From assembly GCA_015680685.1 (NCBI GenBank), contig MNCI01021573.1, forward strand, positions 236,356 through 300,355: 64,000 bases of DNA. Direction: 5' to 3'. The stretch's first letter is position 1; every line of letters begins with the position of its first letter. The notes under the pieces are model-generated. The model was not told the DNA's origin. It did no database searches and worked only from the letters and a program-made list of their open reading frames with translations. Below are positions 23,269 to 34,699 of this stretch, piece after piece. A program made the translations under genes and the position numbers. The DNA comes from Gnetum montanum (Eukaryota; Streptophyta; Gnetopsida; Gnetales; Gnetaceae).

Positions 23269-26200
23269 TCAACTAGTAGCGCTAGGTGGGGGTGGAGGTT
23301 CTTCAGCCTCCACTGCATCATTGGGGCCTACAGTATCTCTTAGTACCTATTGCCATAACCATAGCAAATAGGCATCATTAGTAAGCAAACTTGTATGATA
23401 CAAGCTAACTCAAAACAAAAAATAATAAGCATGAAAAAAAAAACTAACCTGAGAGGGTCCCACATCAGTGACTTCTAGAGGCAACTTTCTAAGGCTACCT
23501 TCCAAACGTTGAAGAATCTTGGCCTTGAAAAGTTATGTCTAGTCCTCCTAGCCAAAGTTAATCCTTGCAAGGATCTTGCCTTTATCCACTGTGGTCCATG
23601 TGGGTAGCTCCATCGAAAAGGTAGTAGAAGAAGCCTCTTCGAAAGGGGTGATGATTTGCCTCTTAGGAAAGCCACTCACCATCATGTGTTGCATGAACAA
23701 CTTGTATTCTTGCCTCCCACTAGTCACCTTAAGAAACATCTCAAGGAAGTGGCATTCGGTAGACTCCTCCTTGTACCATCGTAGGTACATGTTGTGCTTT
23801 TGCTTATATTGGTGCTTATGGTTCTTCTGTGTTTGCCCCCACCAGTAGACCTTCGTGTTGTAATTCTTCCAATCTTAGTTCTTTTGGGTGAGCAAGTCCA
23901 TCTGTAGCTACTACTCTATCAAATCCTATGTGGCCTCATTCTTGCCTCTAAGAGTTATCTAGTATCAAGCATACTTTATCTTATAGGTATGTCATGTGTT
24001 GTGTCCCTGCGCTCTAGCCACCAAGAAATCGTATCTAGATTGAAGATCATCGATCTTTGTATCCTGGCTAGCCACCCTCTTTGATAGCTCATGCACGTGT
24101 TTCCACAAGTGCTTATTTGAGTGCCTATAGATCCACAACACCTTTGCACAGGAAAGTGCACAAGTGTTTGATGTCTCATACATGTGATGAGACACTTGAT
24201 CGACTTTAGGAGGGAGGCCAGGGAGGGTATCTAGCTTGGTCACCTTGCTTGGATCCCATGAAAGCTTAGGACCTATAGGCATGCAACAATCAATTAATCT
24301 TAGTCAAGAACTAGGTATTCAAGTAGTGAGGTAATGTAAAGTAAAGAAACATCACACACATATCGAGCTCAGGATCTACTTGTTGCAAGTAGTCCACCAT
24401 GTCCTCAACGATACCTTCCATGAAGGTGAATTTATTAGGCATGTCTACCCACAACTCCATGTGGTAGGTAAACATGGGACCACTAGCAGGGACATCCGAT
24501 GCTGTAAGATAAGAATGCAATTAGCATAGAACTGAACAACTAAAGATGCTAGAGCAAGAAGGCATTGATAGATGGCAATCCAAGTTAGTTACCTAGCAAG
24601 CCCTCAGGCATGAGTGTAGAGCGCTCGCCTAGTTGCACACCATTGAATAGGCTATCAAAATCACCCCCATTAGGGTGGAGCAACCTCTCTTCCTCCAATT
24701 GTTGAAGGGTCTTTGTTGCCTCAGGTAACTCATCCCCATGAGCCTCATCCTCCTCAGCTTGAGGTGCTTCTTCTGCTACCACCTCCATCGCTGCTCTTGC
24801 AGCCCTCTTTGCTATCTCTACGATTAACACATATGCATACATAGCACATTAGCACACATATGCACGTGACTAGCTAGTTAATAGTATAACATAAATGAAA
24901 AATATAAAAATAGAAACATATAATAATATAGTATATGCATCTAATGAGTTACACATACTAACTTGCAACCTCTACATGTAAGCTTTGAAGCTTAATACGA
25001 ATCCTCTTATTACTTAGCCTCTTGACCTCAGGGGCAGCCTCCTTTGTAGGATGTGGCCTCTTAATCTTGGCCTTAGAGATGGTCCCACCCTCTCTATAAT
25101 ATAGCAATCCACCTTAGTCATGTCCCTGGTGCCAACTCGAGGACCCTCGCCAGCACTATCACACAAGTATTGTGACTACCCCATAGGACCCGTAGTTGTT
25201 ACGGATAATGACTTATCGATTTCCTTTGGGGGATCTTATGCATGTGTACTTATGAACATGGGCTTAATCCATGATTTGGAGAGCTACTCATGATCATGCA
25301 CAACCCGTTGTCCACCATCATGCACAACCAAGGGCTCCACGAACCTTCACAGGTATCTTGTAAAAAATACAAAGTGGACATGGGACCTCACTTGGAGGTT
25401 GAACCATAGCCTAGAGATTTTTGCATGCAAGCTAATGGCTATGTAAGTCTAATTGAACCTTGTACCCTTTAGTAGCACCTCCTTCATCAACCATGCCTAC
25501 TTAAGGATCTTTCCTTGATAGAGCAACTTTGGAAAGGCACAAGTGTAGAAAAGAGGGTAAGAGCTCCTGCACCTTAGGGATAAGCACATCCTTAATTGGT
25601 ATACCCTTGTGACATCTAGTGGCCCTCAACTAGCCCTCAATCTCCCCTCTACGGTCTACCTCCCTGCTAGCCTTATCAATAATCATCGAGCTATCAGTGG
25701 AAAGACTAAAGAGGTTAGCAAAGAAGGCCTCGTTGAGGTCCAGTACTACTGTTACGTCATGCACTCAGGTGAAAAACTACTTGACGTCGTTGCTGAAGCA
25801 GTTGATGATGGTGACCATTTTGGCCATTGGAATACTTGAGCTTAGGGCCAAAAATGGATCCATCAACCTTGCATGCGTGACCCAAGCTGTTAGTGCATCT
25901 AAGGCTTTATGACACAACTAGTGTTGTCCACCCTCCACATCACCATACTTCATGATTCCATGGTGATCACTATCACCTCACCTAAGACAACTGTCATTGC
26001 AACAAAGACAAAACAACATTAGCATCATACAAAGGCAAACTAATAGGCATGCACAAGAAACTACATAAGCCAAAACAGTAGATGCATATGTGGCATAAAT
26101 GGGATGCGAGACAAGGGTGGTGCTGCAAGCATCTCCTCAGTGTTGATCTCCCCAGTAGCCCACTCCTCATCTAACCAATCGTGAGTCTTGCACCACTCAT

Positions 26201-26900
26201 ATGCCTTTAGGTAACGGGTAGGGTAGAACTCCAAATTGGGCCCCACATGCTCAAGCACACATTCATACCAGATGAGAACACCTCCAAGGAAGTATAGGTC
26301 AAGGCTAGAGCATCCACCTCATCATGTAGGCCCTCCTCGTCAACTCTGAACCTAGCATTAATCATGAGCTGTTAGTAATTTGACATGAGTTAGTAGCGAA
26401 AAACACTGCAAGAGCCATAAATGCACTTACTCTCCAGTGTAGTAGACAATTCTAGGTGGATTCTATAATAAGGTGTTCACTTGTAGCGTAATGAAAAGGG
26501 TGTTGCTCTTGTTATAACAACCAAACCCCATCATGTGTCATATCCTAGATAGGTGTCAAGAGCACTCCTAGGACCTCTACTTGAACCACCTCCCCCATCA
26601 CCACTAGCAGTAGGCTCATCTAAGATTAACCTCAAGATGTCCCGATTAGCCCCGAGTAGTAACATCTCTAGGATGGTGCTAGCAGCCTCCACTACTAAGT
26701 GTGATCACATGATCATACTAAACTACTACAATAAGTACTCTAAGAATGCATGAGCCCTTGGTCAGAACCACACCACCTGATGACCCACTTGCATATCTAG
26801 TATAGGTGTGTTGGGGACAAGTTTGCTCATGTAGCATAGGATGCCCATAGGCTCTACTATAATCAAGACAAGATTTAGCAACACCTTGAATCCACTAAGC
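23269..26900 (-). pseudogene. Antisense, intron-containing gene inside the Tat element (unknown family)
   Basis: I do not recognise this protein. On the minus strand the 3' half has a consistent exon-intron structure. An exon ends at 24963 (HVEVA, donor GTTAGT). The next exons are 24593-24817 (AKRAARAAMEVVAEEAPQAEE to LMPEGLL, donor GTAACT) and 24364-24501 (ASDVPASGPMFTYHMELWVD to DPELG, donor ATATGT, probably a mutated GTATGT). Then comes 23459-24272 (PKLSWDPSKVTKLDTLPGLP, a coiled coil, and ECHFLEMFLKV; donor GTTAGT) and terminal exon 23269-23346, ending AVEAEEPPPPPSATS and TGA. The first junctions are all phase 1 and keep the frame. Introns are 145, 91, 91 and 112 bp. Upstream to about 26900 the frame continues with stops: DPFLALSSSIPMAKMV, VVLDLNEAFFANLFSL. 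A few stops and one frame error make it a relic. It could be a captured host gene, a nested transposon gene, or a lineage-specific antisense ORF. Confidence 0.6.
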
Positions 26901-28840
26901 AACAATCAAAGCATTAGTATACATACATAGATGCAAATTTTGGTATTAAACCATTAAGATAAGTTAGCAAAATTAACATAATATAACATAGACTAACAAG
27001 AATTCTTAATTTTGGCAATACACCCTTGGGCCCTATGGGTATAGGATGTCAACCAATCCATTTGATGTGCCTAGTGCTCACTGGGGCAGAACACATTTTC
27101 ATAGGCTTAGCATTCCACTTCGTAGGTTTAGCATTATGCATAGTTTATAGAATTTCTACAAAATGTTTTCTAACTCCAAACTGCCTTAGTGGAGAGCGTA
27201 GTCCAAAACATTGCAAAAATTTCCTAACTCTGGGCTACTGCAGTAGAGAACATAGCTTGAAGAAAAAGGAGGAATGAAATGTTTCTAACTCTAGGAGCAC
27301 CTTGACTGTGCTTTGAAATGTGGAGAGCATAGTCCTAAAAAATAGACATTTTGCCAAACACTTGCAATCTAGGCATTTTCACGAACACTTGTTGGATTGC
27401 GCACTTAACACATAGAGAGTGTAGTCTCATGGCTTTGGAGAGTGTAGTCTCTCCCTAGCACTAGACCTAGTAACCCCTCTAGTCACCATCATGGCCAATT
27501 GCGCCCCCTGCACCCTCAAAAAATTAAGAAAAAAGTGGAAAAGTGTGCCCTGGCGTCGATTGCCCTTGCGGCCCCTATGGCCACATTGCAGCGTGCAACC
27601 ATTTGCATGGCCCTTGCAGTGCCCTGCAGGGCACAATAACCCTTAATGACTTGTAATGATCCTCATGGCCCTCACAATGTGTGATGCATAGGGCCTTTTC
27701 CCATGCTAAAAATATAAAAAATTCTCAACAAAAAAAGTGCAAGAACAAACCTTTGTTGTGCCCCTTACCCCATGGCAAGTCACCCTTGGCCACTGCTAGA
27801 ACCCTAGCATCCTTAAGGCCACACCTCGGGATGGAAAATAAATAGAAAGAAAAAGTAGCCAGAGTGCATGGTGGCAATTGGAATCCTTGCAGTTGTAGCA
27901 ATTGTGGCCTTCCCACACTTGCACCGCACTGCCCTTCCCCTCACACGATCCTAAAGGGCCAAATGGAAATGCCTATCCCACATGCAAAATAAAAGAGAAT
28001 TTTTGCACAAAAAAATGTAGGGCAAACCCCCACTACGTCCCTTGCCCCATTGCAAGCTACCCCTAGTCGCCGCCATAGCCCTGGTGTTCCTACAACCACG
28101 AATAAGAACCTCAAAAAATTCCACCAAAATCCCTAGCATCCTTGGTGTCCCTATGACTGTGGCCAAACCCTAAAATCCATCATTTTCCCTTTGCAAAAAC
28201 CCCAATAGAAGTCCACGCAGAACCACCACATGCATCCAAAACCCTCCTCACCATCACACTTCTCCCTACCACCACCATGATCGAAATGGTGCATGATGAT
28301 GGTGGTCACCACCTTGGTAGGATGCCATGGCAGGGCATAATACAAAGACTATGTTTCCAAATCCTTGTGCTTCCAAACTCTTGGAAAAAGAAAATGGCAA
28401 AAATAATGAATGAAAAATGAATAAAAGGGAGAGCATAGTTAGGGTACCTGGCAGGCGTTGATGGCCTCCTCTCCTCCATGCACGCCTATGGTAGGTGACC
28501 CAGTACTTGTTCCCCTGGTTTACATTCACTAGTCCTAGGTGTAGGCATCCACTTTGATGCATCATTCTCCTCCAAGTATGCTCTCCATTGGCAAGATGCT
28601 ATAGCAATAACAAGATTACACTTTGGATGTTACGGTTAAAAGTAGCAAAATGATAACTTACTTGTAGTAAAATGCACCTATATACCCTCCTAGGGTCATT
28701 TAATGATCCACCAACATGAGACTACACTCCATACTTGTCACCTAGTGAAGAGCATAGTCAGGTGAGAACGTAGTCACCCATACTTAGCCAAAATTTTTAA
28801 CTTTTTGTCACCTAGTAAATGCTTGAGCCAAGTCCACTTC
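26901..28840. other. Region upstream of the antisense gene, with LTR-type words
   Basis: Non-coding as far as I can see. GAGAGYRTAGT(C/T) words occur at 27192, 27323, 27415, 27438 and 28429, in common with the Tat LTRs. Two similar GC-richer blocks (about 27690-27830 and 28000-28130, both with 'ccccttrccccatkgcaag') suggest an internal duplication. As seen from the antisense gene this is its 5' side, so it may be its leader or promoter; that is inference. Confidence 0.45.
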
Positions 28841-28849
28841 CCAAGCATG

Positions 28850-29000
28850 ACTAACCATCCCTGGAATGACATGTCTAATGCATCCATAGTCTGCTAAGAC
28901 CTAAAACTAACATGAATATGGTTTGTTAAGACCTGAAACTAGCATGCACATAGCTTGTCAAGGCCTAAAATTAACACAAACATGCTTACCATCCTTAATA
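28850..29000. repeat. Short degenerate repeat (aagacctaaaactaacatg type)
   Basis: Three or four copies of a 35-40 bp unit with the core 'aagrcctraaactarcatg', loosely related to the TTAAACTAGCA arrays at 22.7 and 32.6 kb. Confidence 0.6.
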
Positions 29001-29100
29001 GCTTGCACGCATACTTAGGAAAATTTCATTGCATTGCTTTCTCTTCATTTGTACATATTAACTTCATTAAAATAGGTGCCACTTGACATTTTGCTAGTTC

Positions 29101-29110
29101 ATTTTTGTAG
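29101..29110 (+). other. Probable 3' splice site before the Tat RT ORF
   Basis: ATTTTTGTAG follows a T-rich stretch and directly precedes GAATATGACATGGC, where a long plus-strand pol frame opens. Ogre elements are known to splice out an intron between protease and RT. If the same happens here the intron would be about 6.7 kb. The matching donor near 22.35-22.40 kb is unclear (GTGTAA or GTAACT). Confidence 0.45.
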
Positions 29111-30660
29111 GAATATGACATGGCTATGCAGGAGCAGATCATCTCACCTTTGGTCTTCATGGGATCTCATGGCAACATCAAGTGATGCATTGACCCTCAT
29201 TTCTTAGACCTTGAGCCTACAACCTATGTTGAATACATAGCATTTGTAGAGGCACCACTAGACTGGCCTAACCATCTAGTTGAGGCTCTCAATCTAGAGG
29301 CAGGGGACATCATAGAGGATCCTCTTGTTGAGATCCACATGGCTACACCTAACGGCGAGGTGAGAACACTAAAGCTAAGCTCCTTGCTAGAGCCCCAACA
29401 TGTCCAAGACATCGCTAAGGTGCTTAATGATAACATCAAGGTATTTACATGGTCATATGAGGACATTCTGGGCCTAGACCCTTGGTTAGTCCAACACAAT
29501 ATCATTCTTAAGCCCTACATTAAACCAATAAAATAGAAAGCATGCAAAGTTGGACCTGGGGTGGCGCTAGTAGTCCATGCTGAAGTTACCAAGCTTTACA
29601 AAGCTAGTTTCATCATTGCTATTAACTATGTAGACTAGGTCTCCAACATTGTTGTTGTGCCTAAGAAAAATGGAAGTATATGCATTTGCATAGTCTTCTG
29701 GGATCTAAAAAAGGCAACCATCAAATACGACTTCTTGTTGCCTTGGATCGATCAGTTGATCGATACCATGGCTAGGCATGCCTTGTTGTCCTTCATGGAT
29801 GGGTTCTTAGGCTACAACCAAATTAGCATCAACACTGAGGACTAACTTAGTACAACCTTCAGGATCCCCTAGGGTACATGTTGTTATACCATGATGCCTT
29901 TTGGACTCAAGAATGTAGGAGTAACATATCAATGCTTAATGACATATATCTTTAGTGATTACATGCTAAGCTTGCTTAACAACTACGTTGATGATGTCGT
30001 AGTTAAGTCTAGAGTGGCTCACAACCATGTAAATGATCTAGACCCAGTACTTAAATGTTTCTTACAACACGATCTTAAGTTGAACCCCAAAAAGTGTGTT
30101 TTCGATATCAGAATGGGCTGGATGCTTAGTTTTGTAGTATCTAAAGTAGGTATATGTGTAGACCCTGACAAGGTTAAGGCCATAACCAAATTAGCACCCT
30201 TGGCCAACCTTAAGAAGCTATGAGGGTTGCAACATAGGTTGCAATTCATACATAGGTTTATCGCTTGGTTAACCGACAAGTTACAGCCAATGCAACGTCT
30301 ACTCCAAAAACGGAGCCCACTTTGAGTGGATATCTTAATGCCAACAAGCATTTGATAACCCTAAGCAAGAGCTAGCATAATTGCCTACGGTTCACCCTTC
30401 TCAAGGAGATAAACCTTTTTACATCTACCTTGCCACTTTTGACACATCCATCACTTCTCTGCTTTGCCAAAAGTGAGATGATGACACAGAGGTCTTGATT
30501 TACTACTTGAGCCACACATTAGTAGCCCATAAAGCAAAATACAATGATGTGGAAAAGCACTACCTCGCCTTAGTCTTCTCATTGGAGAAGTGAAGGAATT
30601 ACCTTTTCCACAGTCAAGTCAATATCGTTTGTAAAAACAATGTACTCTGAGCAATCACAA
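29111..30660 (+). pseudogene. Tat reverse transcriptase
   Basis: The frame opens with MAMQEQIISPLVFMG and continues LSSLLEPQHVQDIAKVLNDN and IKVFTWSYEDILGLDP, the usual Gypsy lead-in (FAWxxxDMPGID). RT motifs are VVVPKKNGSICICIVFWDLKKA, shortened here to its core VVPKKNGS (29655-29680), FMDGFLGYNQISI (29795-29835), MMPFGLKNVGVTYQ (29891-29930), and the active site YVDD intact at 29984-29995 (NNYVDDVVVKSR). LKLNPKKCVFDIRMG follows at about 30074-30120. After 30223 the thumb and first RNase H are heavily degraded, with stops from CAA/CAG/CGA/TGG changes. Confidence 0.85.
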
Positions 30661-30686
30661 CGAACATCTATGAAAGTAGTTGCATT

Positions 30687-31240
30687 GTGCGATGGAAAGT
30701 AATAACAGTAGAGTTTGACCTACACTACATTGCACAAGCCTCAACAAAAGGTCAAGCTATAGTTGCACAACTCATGGCTTCACCTGTAGACGATCAGGTA
30801 GCCATAGACCTAGAATTCTTGGATGAGCATGTTAGTAGCATTAGCCAAGTGCCTAACAACTATGAGGCACTCTTGCATTTCAACGGAGCTTCAACCTCCC
30901 AAAGGGGTAGTGCCACTATCATTATCACATTTCCCTCTGGGGAGATTCGACCCTTCACACATTGTTTTGCATTCCCTTGCATTAACAATATGGTAGAGTA
31001 CGAAGGTCTCATTCAAGGTATCCTTGTAGCATGTGACCTAGGGATTTAACACATAGCGATCCAAGGTGACTCACAATTAGTAATCAACCAGGTAACAGAG
31101 GTTATGCTTGCAAGCCCCAACATTTACAACCTTCTTGTGACCTAGAAAAGCACTTGCTTCAACACTTTGCAACTGTTGATGTCCAACATATTTCTTGAAA
31201 CAAAAATTCCATAGCTGATGCACTAGCAACATTAGCCCTA
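30687..31240 (+). pseudogene. Tat second (archaeal-like) RNase H
   Basis: LLHFNGASTSQRGSATIIIT (about 30870-30930), FPSGEIRPFTHCFAF, NNMVEYEGLIQGILVACDLGI (30985-31047) and GDSQLVINQVTEV correspond to the D-E-D blocks of the extra RNase H typical of Tat elements. The first Asp codon is Asn here (30882-30884, one G-to-A change), so the domain is inactive. A stop at 31048 interrupts before the GDS block. Confidence 0.72.
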
Positions 31241-31379
31241 AGCATCGCACTTAACATGTTCCATGCATTGCCCACCTCGGTGGTAGATTGCATTGTGTCT
31301 ATCACGCACATCACCAACGTTGCATCCATAGCCACAGTAAGCACAACCCATGCAGGAGAGTGGTACGATGACATCAAGG

Positions 31380-32578
31380 TGTACCTTCTATAGGGTAAGC
31401 CTTTGCAACATTTAACTACTACCCAAAAAGACATAGTACGTAAACATTTGCAGCAATACGTCATCATGGGTGATAACACATTATGTCGCAGATCCTACGA
31501 TGGCATACTGCTAACTTGTGTAGGCAATAATGAAGCACAAATAATCATTGAACAAGTCTACGAGGGACTATGCGGAGGTCACATAGCACCTAGGGTAATG
31601 GCAGTGAAAATAAGACAATTAGGTTATTATTGGCCTTACATGGTGTGCGATTGTATTTTGAAGGTCAAAACGTGCAATAGTTGTCAACAACATGGCAACC
31701 TAATGCACATGTCACCAACTAAATTACACACAACAAAAATCACATGGTTGTTCCAATGATGGGGCTTAAACATCATTGGACCCATAACACCAAAGTCCTT
31801 CACAAGGCACAACTTCATAATAATTGCAACTAAGTATTTCACCAAGTGGGTTAAGGCTATTCCCCTCAGGAAGACGAAGTTTGCAAATTCGTGCTTGATA
31901 ACATAGTGACCTGTTTCGCCTTATCAATGACCATAGTAGCAGATAACAACTCACAAGTTAGCAGTGCAAAATCTAAAGCCTTTTGTGAGTGCTTTGACAT
32001 CAAGCATTCCTTTTTTTCACTGTACTACCCTTAGGTAAATGGCCAAGTATAGGCCCCTAACAAAGTCATCATTAACCTTCTCAAAAAAATGCTAAGTAAT
32101 AGCAAATGATGATGGCATGAGAAACTAGTCTACACACTTTAGCCCTACCACACAATGCATCGAACAGTGATAGGTATAATGCTTTATAGCTATAGCAATT
32201 TTGCCACTTGAATTGTAGGTTCCATTGCTTCGAGTGATCCTCTCAAACTTCATTGATGAAGCTCAGAACAATGAGTTGAGAATCATAGACCTTGACTCAA
32301 TAGAGGAGGAGCACATGTAGATGCTTGATTGCATTAAATTGTACCAAGAAAAGTAATGGAAAAAGCACCATCATAACCAGCATCAGCAATCAATCAAGAA
32401 AGGGTACCTAGTCCTCAAGGCTATTCACAAACCTACAAATAAATTCTTAGCCAACTGGGAAGGGCCTTTCTTGGTTACTAAGGCCTACGACAATGGAGCA
32501 TTTAAGCTTGTTGATCAAGACAGAAATGAGTTTTCCAATCTAGTGAACCATTTGTACCTAAGGTCATACTATGCCTAG
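31380..32578 (+). pseudogene. Tat integrase
   Basis: The zinc-binding HHCC domain reads EGLCGGHIAPRVMAVKIRQL and GYYWPYM, then CNSCQQHG (31560-31695). The catalytic core begins WGLNIIGPITPKSF (about 31762-31800; WGxDxIGP in the family) and ATKYFTKWVKAIPL, with the second acidic region near 31935 (ADNNSQ, D retained). It is broken by several stops. The C-terminal chromatin/DNA-binding part is well preserved: KGYLVLKAIHKPTNKFLANW, GPFLVTKAYDNGAFKLVDQ and HLYLRSYYA, ending TAG at 32576-32578. Confidence 0.82.
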
Positions 32579-32589
32579 TATGTAGCATT

Positions 32590-33490
32590 GCACATCAATT
32601 CAACACGGTAAGCATTCATTCGCTACAATGCTAAACTAGCATAGCTTGTCCACTATGATGTTAAATTGGCACAACATTTGTTTGCTACAACATTAAATTG
32701 GCACAACAGCACATTCACTACGATGTTAAATTAGCACAACAGCTCATCCACTATGATGTTAAACTAGCATAGCTTGTTATTGGGTCATGGTAGTAAGTTG
32801 GCACAACAATTCATCTGCTATGATGTTAAACTAGCATAGCACATCTGCTATGATGATAAACTAACACACCACTCATCCACTATGATGCTAAACTGGCATA
32901 ACTTGTTCACTATGATGTTAAATTGGTAGAACATTCATCTGCTACGATGTTAAACTAGCACAACAACACATTCGCTATGATGTTAAACTAGCATAATAGC
33001 TCGTTCACTACAACATTAAATTGGCATAGTTCATCGGGTCATGATGTTAAACTAGCATAATAGCTCACCCACTACAACATTAAATTGACATAGCATGTCC
33101 ACTATGATGCTAAGCTAGCACAACACTCATATGCTATGATGTTAAACTAGCATAGATTGTTTGCTACGATGTTAAACTGGCTTGCAAAGACTACCCATCT
33201 GCTATCACATTAAATTGGCATAGTATTTGTCTGCTATGATGTTAAACTGGCACAACATTCATCTACTATGATGCTAAACTGGCACTTGCACCATTCGTCC
33301 TTGTGTCATGATGTTAAATTAGCACAATAGATCATATGCTATGATGTTAAACTAGCATAGCACATGTTCTCTATGATGCTAAATTGGCATAGCATTCATC
33401 CATCATGATGCTAAAATGACACACTATAGTCCATTGGAGCTATAAACCAACATACCTTAGGCTGCTAGGATCTTAAACTAGTAGGGCTAT
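32590..33490. repeat. 3' UTR minisatellite of the Tat element (CTATGATGTTAAACTAGCATAGC type)
   Basis: About 30 degenerate units of 22-30 bp around yTAYGATGTTAAAYTRGCAYA, between the integrase stop and the 3' LTR. Tandem repeats in the 3' untranslated region are known for Ogre elements, where they seeded satellites (pea PisTR-A). Confidence 0.88.
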
Positions 33491-34061
33491 GGTCTACCAA
33501 GACCTTAAAATGGATTCGCGGTTAGTCATGCATAGTTCTACAAGCAAGCGAGCGAGAATAACTCTAACTCCCCCTTCCCCTCCACTCCTTTCTACACCTC
33601 ATGGATGGGGATACTGCAATCCTAGAATGGAGTACCTGCAATCGTCATAGCCTCGGGAGCACTTGCAGCATCATTTCTTCATGGAATTTTACTGGCTTTT
33701 TGACCATTTGCAGCTAGTGCAGCCTTGGAGCACTTGCAGCATCACCACCCTTAGCATTTTATTTACATTGTGTGTTGTGTATTTTTTTTTTCTAGAGTTG
33801 TGTTTGCAAGATGAAGCCCTAGGTGGTCATGCAAAGATGCATCTCATCATAGTAGCAAGTCACCACATTGCTTTGATGTGCATGATTGGACTAACTAAGC
33901 CACTCAAGAGTGCATATCCCTACTACCCTATCATAGCCTACCTACACCCATCCCTATGTCCAAATACTCTTGCATTACCCCACATAGTGAAGATTGCAAA
34001 CCCCTCTGATGCTCACATAATGTGGACACATAGCATCCTTTTCAAGTCAAACCATAGAACC
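33491..34061. other. Unique-looking 3' UTR of the Tat element up to the gap
   Basis: No domains. A plus-strand open stretch here runs into the N gap and is not a gene. Confidence 0.5.
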
Positions 34062-34255
34062 NNNNNNNNNNNNNNNNNNNNNNNNNNNNNNNNNNNNNNN
34101 NNNNNNNNNNNNNNNNNNNNNNNNNNNNNNNNNNNNNNNNNNNNNNNNNNNNNNNNNNNNNNNNNNNNNNNNNNNNNNNNNNNNNNNNNNNNNNNNNNNN
34201 NNNNNNNNNNNNNNNNNNNNNNNNNNNNNNNNNNNNNNNNNNNNNNNNNNNNNNN
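34062..34255. other. Assembly gap (194 N)
   Basis: Run of N followed directly by 35 A residues (34256-34290). The gap size is probably an estimate. The A run may be real or an assembly artefact at the contig edge. Confidence 0.98.
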
Positions 34256-34291
<36 letters not shown>

Positions 34292-34699
34292 AACCAAAAG
34301 CAAACTGGGAAAAGCATGTCCCCAAGCAAATCAGCAATGCTACAATTTTGTAATCACTTCAACCTTGAATCCACACTAACTTTCTCATGAGCATTTTGAA
34401 GAGAGGTCATCATTTTTAAGGGCAAGCCACTTTGGTTCCATGGTCATTGTCAATCGTGTTAACTCCGCATCCTACATCATGAAACCTTGTTTGTATATCA
34501 TCTTCCCCTTTATCCCTAGCATATTACCTACACCTTTTACTCCCATCATACCACTATCCACAACACTTTTGAGCATGGTGCAACAATATCCGATTAGGTA
34601 CTGAAGAGCAATGTTAGTGCCAGGCTTGTTGTGGTAGTTTTCTATTTTTTATTGATGTCTCTTGGGCCACTCCTCTAGACGTTAACAAAGAGGGGCTAA
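34256..34699. other. A35 tract and sequence up to the 3' LTR, with polypurine tract
   Basis: A35 at 34256-34290, then non-coding sequence. AAAGAGGGGCTAA at about 34687-34699 sits immediately before the TGAAACA start of the 3' LTR and is the likely polypurine tract of the Tat element. Confidence 0.55.

Noticed and set aside
33663-34379. 238-codon open frame across the gap
   Set aside because: It exists only because N codons are not stops; the real parts are Tat 3' UTR and a poly(A) tract.
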